Shown here one piece after another: positions 59,554 to 64,000 of a DNA stretch of 64,000 bases. The position numbers and the translations under genes are program-made. The stretch spans positions 62,001 through 126,000 of the forward strand of contig RMBW01000019.1 of assembly GCA_004009845.1 (NCBI GenBank), in the 5' to 3' direction. The DNA comes from Davidsoniella eucalypti. Lineage: Eukaryota > Ascomycota > Sordariomycetes > Microascales > Ceratocystidaceae. Under the pieces are notes generated by a model, which was not told the DNA's origin, did no database searches, and saw only the letters and a list, made by a program, of their open reading frames with translations. How positions within the stretch are numbered: position 1 is the first letter of the stretch; each line of letters begins with the position of its first letter.

Positions 59554-62170
59554 GCTTCTCAGAAATAACGGATGTTGAAAACGTGGAATTTTAAGTACGT
59601 ACTTTTTTACTTCGGGCCATCGTCACCTTCGTATCCGGGTATTTAAGGTTACAGCAGTGGGCGAAAGATGGCACGTCAATAGCTTCAACCACGAACATAC
59701 CTCAACAACATACTAAAGCTATCATTCGCTTATAGAGACTAACATGGTAGCACTACAATGCCATAGTTACGTAGTATTGTTAATTGTCTGTACAGAACGA
59801 TGAAAAATGACAATCGCATTATAGTTTTCACATATAGATGCATTTTTCGGTTGTGGCTTGATACAGAGGACAGCCACGAGGCTGAATATCGTATTATATA
59901 CCCAAATCAATGATATCCACAACATGTTGGCCATTAGTTACAGTTGCTCAGGTGAGATATTTTGAGCAAGTTGATACTCGATTGGTAACATGCATTCCTA
60001 TCAAGCCATGCCCGTTTTCTATAGGGAAAAACAACTTCTCTGGGAGTACTAACTGTCATTACATCTAACATGTCTAAATTTGCCTGTAAATATAAATTGA
60101 TAGTCACAGATGTGTGAACCGGCCGAAAGTATATTTAGTTGTCTGTTGATATACGGAGCGCTAGTATATGTACATATATTACATAGTACGGCTTCAAAAT
60201 GGTGCAGTTAAGTATTGTTTGTGTGGATCCATGGCATAGTATGCAATAATTTAATGATACTAAATTTCATGGCGTCTAGAGAATAACTTGCAATTTTGAA
60301 TAGTATTGAATTAATTTTAGTATGTTGGCGGTTTTCTATAGGAAATTATGTTCGAAACTATAAGACGTAAAAGTACATGTTGGCTATGTTGCCTCTTTAT
60401 ATTAGGAATAAGGACAACGACAGACTGATAATCTTAGTTGGCCTGGCATGTAGAAAACTTGGGAGGGACCTTTACTAGCCAGTATCTGACAGCGATCTAT
60501 CCCTGTAATATGGACCTTTTTATGTGCTAGCTGTGAACTTCTTTCACTTGTCGTTCGTCGAAATTAGTGCTATAAAGTGTAAAATGTCTGACAAAATGTA
60601 TATATGGACAAACATGTTGACGATCTGCGCCCTGATCCTACGACGAAAGCCGCTGTACTTTGTACTCTGTATATGCCCCTTTTACTTGCGTATGCCAATC
60701 CTTTATAAAACGGACCACAAAAGTCTAGTCAAAGAGAGTACAGCAGTTTTCGAGGTTTTTCAGGTACTAGTAAATGTCGCAAATTAGATGGGCTGTATAA
60801 TATACAATGCGTTATTACCCAGAGTAGGCTAACGTAGTAGTGAAGAAACAGAGGTAGCAACACGTGCTACTTATCTATATTGAAGTGGCGCATTGGAGAC
60901 ATCGGCGCAGTACTGCGGCTTATATCCGAGTTGAGGATATCAAACAAATAAATGAATAAATAAAACTAATTCACTACTCACAGACGAACCCAGCTAATAC
61001 AAGGAAAAAAGCACAATGTATATACAGTTATGGCTTATCTTTGATAGAGTATGTAACTCGCCGTGAAAAGGGCAACATGTCTTTATGTACAGCAACCGTC
61101 TCATGCGGTATTTAAATAGCCAGGTTTGTGGTTGGTATGTAACAATATGAATATGCAAGTAGACGAAGTACACGCGTCAAAACAATATAGGGTCACAGTA
61201 GGTTATATAAGTGCATTGATAGATAGATATCTGGAGGATGGAAGCTAACTTAACGATGGTTCATATTCCCAGCACAAGCTCAATATTATTTCCAAAAGAA
61301 ACATCTAGTATCTATTAGTGTCTATCTCCTAAGCCATGTGACGAATATCACATCACCCTGATGATCTCTATTTTCACCCCATTATTGGTGTCAATAGTTT
61401 TCGTCATACACATGTACGGATGGTAAATCGTAAAGTATCTACAGCTCGATACAAAGAAAGTTTTACTTGTTGGCAGAAGCCTTGGCAAACGGTTATAACA
61501 TGCCGGAATGATATCGATAGTTCCTACTTATCCGGCAATGAATCAAATGCTAGTTGGAGTTTTACATTCTTGTTTTAGGAAATGATCTACGCTAATTATA
61601 GTCGAATATTATTGACCTTTTTTACTTACCTCTTTGTAGAGTTTATGAAAGGTATCCGCACATACAGATACAATTTATTTTCCGTCTTGGACGTTTGAAA
61701 TGTTATTGGCATGGTCCATAATTGCGTTTATTATAAGGGCTGGTTCAGATGTTGTATCCTTAGCTATCAGTTTGATCGTCTGATTGATGCCCCTTTCTCT
61801 ACAAAGACACTAAATTTGTTTTAGTGGCTATAAACTATATAGAGCAAGAGTTGATCAAGATAAGAACTTTGTTGATAGGACGTATACTTGGAATTATTAC
61901 GATATGTCGTCATATTATGTACACCTGACTATGGCCACATGTTCATAAACAATCAAAAGCATGCCTGTTTCAGCGCTTAAGAGTTTTATGGTCATATTTT
62001 GTCTGTAGCATAATTTTGAAGGCGAAGTGTAGTATGTGGTGGTATCTGTATTTTGGCAAACTTTTTTTTTCTTTCTTTCTTTTCTCGAATATCTGCATGC
62101 GTACCCCTTGTTTTCTATAAAAAATTCTGGAATGTATTTGATTCGCAGACAAGGATAACTTCAGGTTCTC

Positions 62171-62213
62171 GCTTGGATTGGCTTGGCTTGGCTTGGTTAG
62201 GCTTGGCTTGGTT
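62171..62213. repeat. (GCTTG)n microsatellite
   Basis: Repeated gcttg pentamers with small interruptions (gcttggattggcttggcttg and onward). Non-coding. Confidence 0.85.
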
Positions 62214-63528
62214 CAACTGTGCCGGTTAGCCTGACTATAAAACAAGTTGAAATGGCAATGTGAGTGATGTTGATGGACGGGTGTCTTGGTATTCTGATAG
62301 GAGAAGCATGAATCCCCCTCTCCCTTTCTTTCAGCTAACTGCCTGTTCTTATTTGTTTTAGTACATCCTTCTTTGTCTGTTAACCTTCTCAAACAGTTTT
62401 GTACCTCTGTTTGATTCATTTGTTTTTCTTTTTTGAAAATAAAAGATGGGTTTAAACCCTTTTTCTTGCTATAGCCAGAACTATGAGGCGAGAAAGCTCG
62501 TATATCTACAGTTAAAGTCACGACGGTCTTGTATATTGACTTGCTACGTTCTTTGAACCTGTATGTCTCGTGCCTCGTTGCGGTTTTATCAGATCCGGCA
62601 TCATCGCCTATATACATATTTATGTATAGTGTATTTTTATTCGTCGAAGCTGCACCGTTGTTTTCGTCGCGGCAATTGTCGTCATAAAGATCCACTCTTT
62701 CTGATTGCGAAATGTTGTATTTCTAGGCTTTCTTTATACAGCTCATTTTGTTCTTATCTTGATGATTGCTCGCTTTGAATTAGGTTCTCCCACGCAAACG
62801 AAACCAGCAATTAATTGTACTTTTCTTTCATACACAGCCCTCATCACAGTAATAAAAAAAATAAAAAATAAACACAATCACCGCCTCTGTTTCTGACAGA
62901 ACACAGACGACGCCGATTACTCCAAAAAAAAAACCCTCGTCTTAGTTAGCCGTTGTTGCCGTACTCCGTGTGCGTATTAGTGGTAATTGCCATCGCATAC
63001 TAGAGGCCCATTAGTGTGTTTGGAAACCGCAACTACTCTGAGTTCGTTACGTAGCTCCTTTCCCACCCCGGAGTTAGCCTGTCTACGAATAAACATATTT
63101 ATTCCTGACTTTCGGAAGCTCCATTATAAAGTATTCTTCTTGGAATTCATGATCGTCCTATTTTCTTTCTCTTCTCCTTCCCGACCTTCTTTCGTTTACT
63201 CTCTTTCGATCTCTTTATTTTCTTGTCTTATACAAAGACGATTCGCATCTCGATTGCTTGGTACGCTTCAGTTGGTAATATCCTGCGATTTCCTATATCC
63301 TCGTTGCTCGTCCGGCCATTCAAGGAACAACGTCGTACACACACACACTCAGTCAACACCGGTCTTTTTGATTTCTTTTTGATTTCTTTTCTTTTTCTAC
63401 TTTTTTCTTCTGCCTTTCTCTATCCATCACTGTCCATCTCTGCGTCGTTCTATTGCCCGTGATACATCTTTGCAGACACAACACAACCCAAAATCAACAC
63501 TGCTTGCCTGCCACACTGAACCGTAAAT

Positions 63529-64000
63529 ATGGCGATCGGAAAGGAGGGCAATGTCAAATGGGTGGATGTAAGTTTTAATGCACTATTCTCGAACTGGCAT
63601 TGGGCTCTTTGTGCCTCTGGTTCTGACAGGTCACCCACTAACCACTATCGTTTTTTTCCTACCTAGGGCCTTCGTGGTATTGCCTCCGCATCTGTCGTGG
63701 TCACCCATCTTGCCCGCGCCTTCGATCACGCTCTCTTCAGTCCTGCTGATGGCGAAGGCATACCATCCCGATTTTTGCAATGGCCTATGGTCCGCGTCCT
63801 TTTCCAGGGCCGTCTTGGTGTTGCCATCTTCGCCTTTGTCACAGGCTATGTTTGTGCTTTGAAGCCAATTCGCCTTAGCCGCACTGGAAACCAAGAAGCC
63901 GCCTTTATTTCTATGGGAAAATCCGCCCTTCGCCGTATCCCCCGCCTGATTTTACCAACGACTGTCGCGACAATTGGAATCTGGCTTTTTGCTCAGTTCG
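63529..64000 (+). CDS. Acyltransferase 3 family membrane protein (5' part, cut by window end)
   Basis: Exon 1 (63529-63567, 13 codons, MAIGKEGNVKWVD) joins in phase 0 to an exon starting at 63667, over a 99-nt intron with donor GTAAGT and acceptor CTAG. The second exon runs off the window, so only the first 124 residues are seen. The junction restores VDGLRGIASASVVVTHLARA, the opening signature of acyltransferase 3 (PF01757), in which the His of VTH is the presumed catalytic histidine. FQGRLGVAIFAFVTGYV and RRIPRLILPTTVATIGIW follow, both typical of the first membrane helices. Family members transfer acyl groups to sugars, lipids or secondary metabolites and have about ten membrane spans. Substrate is unknown. 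The long C/T-rich leader upstream fits this start. Confidence 0.9.

Larger units (their letters stand above)
58000..63528. other. 5.5-kb gap between divergent genes
   Basis: The ACC-synthase-like gene (minus) and the acyltransferase gene (plus) diverge from this A/T-rich gap. The 600 bases before 63529 are C/T-rich on the plus strand and are the likely acyltransferase promoter and leader. The gap contains a CACGTG at 60861-60866, small tandem repeats at 59526-59553 and 62171-62213, and only weak open frames. One minus-strand frame (62213-62695) is open for 160 codons but begins with GTG. Confidence 0.5.

Noticed and set aside
62213..62695. 160-codon minus-strand frame of hydrophilic composition
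   Set aside because: It starts with GTG, no upstream in-frame ATG, no recognisable domain, and its end lies against the GCTTG microsatellite.
56683..64000. Idea of a biosynthetic gene cluster from the PLP enzyme and acyltransferase
   Set aside because: They are separated by 5.5 kb of non-coding DNA, and no synthase, oxidase, transporter or cluster regulator is nearby.

Overview
This is nuclear DNA of a filamentous ascomycete (Pezizomycotina). The evidence is short GT-AG introns (about 42-145 nt, mostly with CTAAC/CTGAC-type branch sites), pyrimidine-rich gene leaders, and families typical of that group: Clr5 and 2EXR domain proteins, a BIM1/X325 copper protein, VIT-vWA proteins and a BtgC-type GH17 glucanase. 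I cannot name the class or species. I supported 14 protein genes plus one doubtful orphan ORF. Gene models were joined by hand from splice sites and reading frames. I saw no tRNA, rRNA, CRISPR array or intact transposon.

Layout: 1-4122 is a long non-coding leader, strongly C/T-rich from about 1.7 kb. It precedes a C2H2 zinc-finger regulator (4123-5966, +). Convergent to it is a SREBP-type bHLH factor (8972-10018, -), followed by a 7.8-kb gene-free stretch. Next come a VIT/vWA protein (17780-20479, -) and an amino-acid permease (20976-22805, -) in tandem, then a Clr5-domain protein (24756-26817, -). A 6.8-kb gap leads to the SAGA subunit Spt8 (33606-35884, +), which is convergent with an SRR1-like gene (36250-36999, -). 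A secreted BIM1-like copper protein (38595-39490, +) is convergent with the Cdc48 adaptor Doa1/PLAA (39779-42236, -). Doa1 is divergent from a STRAP-like WD40 protein (44466-45758, +), which is convergent with a membrane GH17 glucanase (46219-48855, -).

The right part is sparse. It holds an orphan ORF (49838-50236, +), a pair of short poly(T)-headed repeats, a 2EXR protein (53004-54116, -), an ACC-synthase-like PLP enzyme (56683-57999, -), a 5.5-kb gap, and the first exons of an acyltransferase-3 membrane protein cut by the window end (63529-64000, +).

The genes do not form an evident pathway or biosynthetic cluster. Housekeeping functions (SAGA, Cdc48 adaptor, WD40 scaffold) are mixed with regulators and cell-surface functions. 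I found no clear new system. The items most worth a second look are the repeat pair with CpA-to-TpA differences, the inverted CCAAT-box island in the SRR1/BIM1 intergenic region, the bHLH factor with a long acidic loop, the BIM1-like protein, and the unexplained large gene-free regions.
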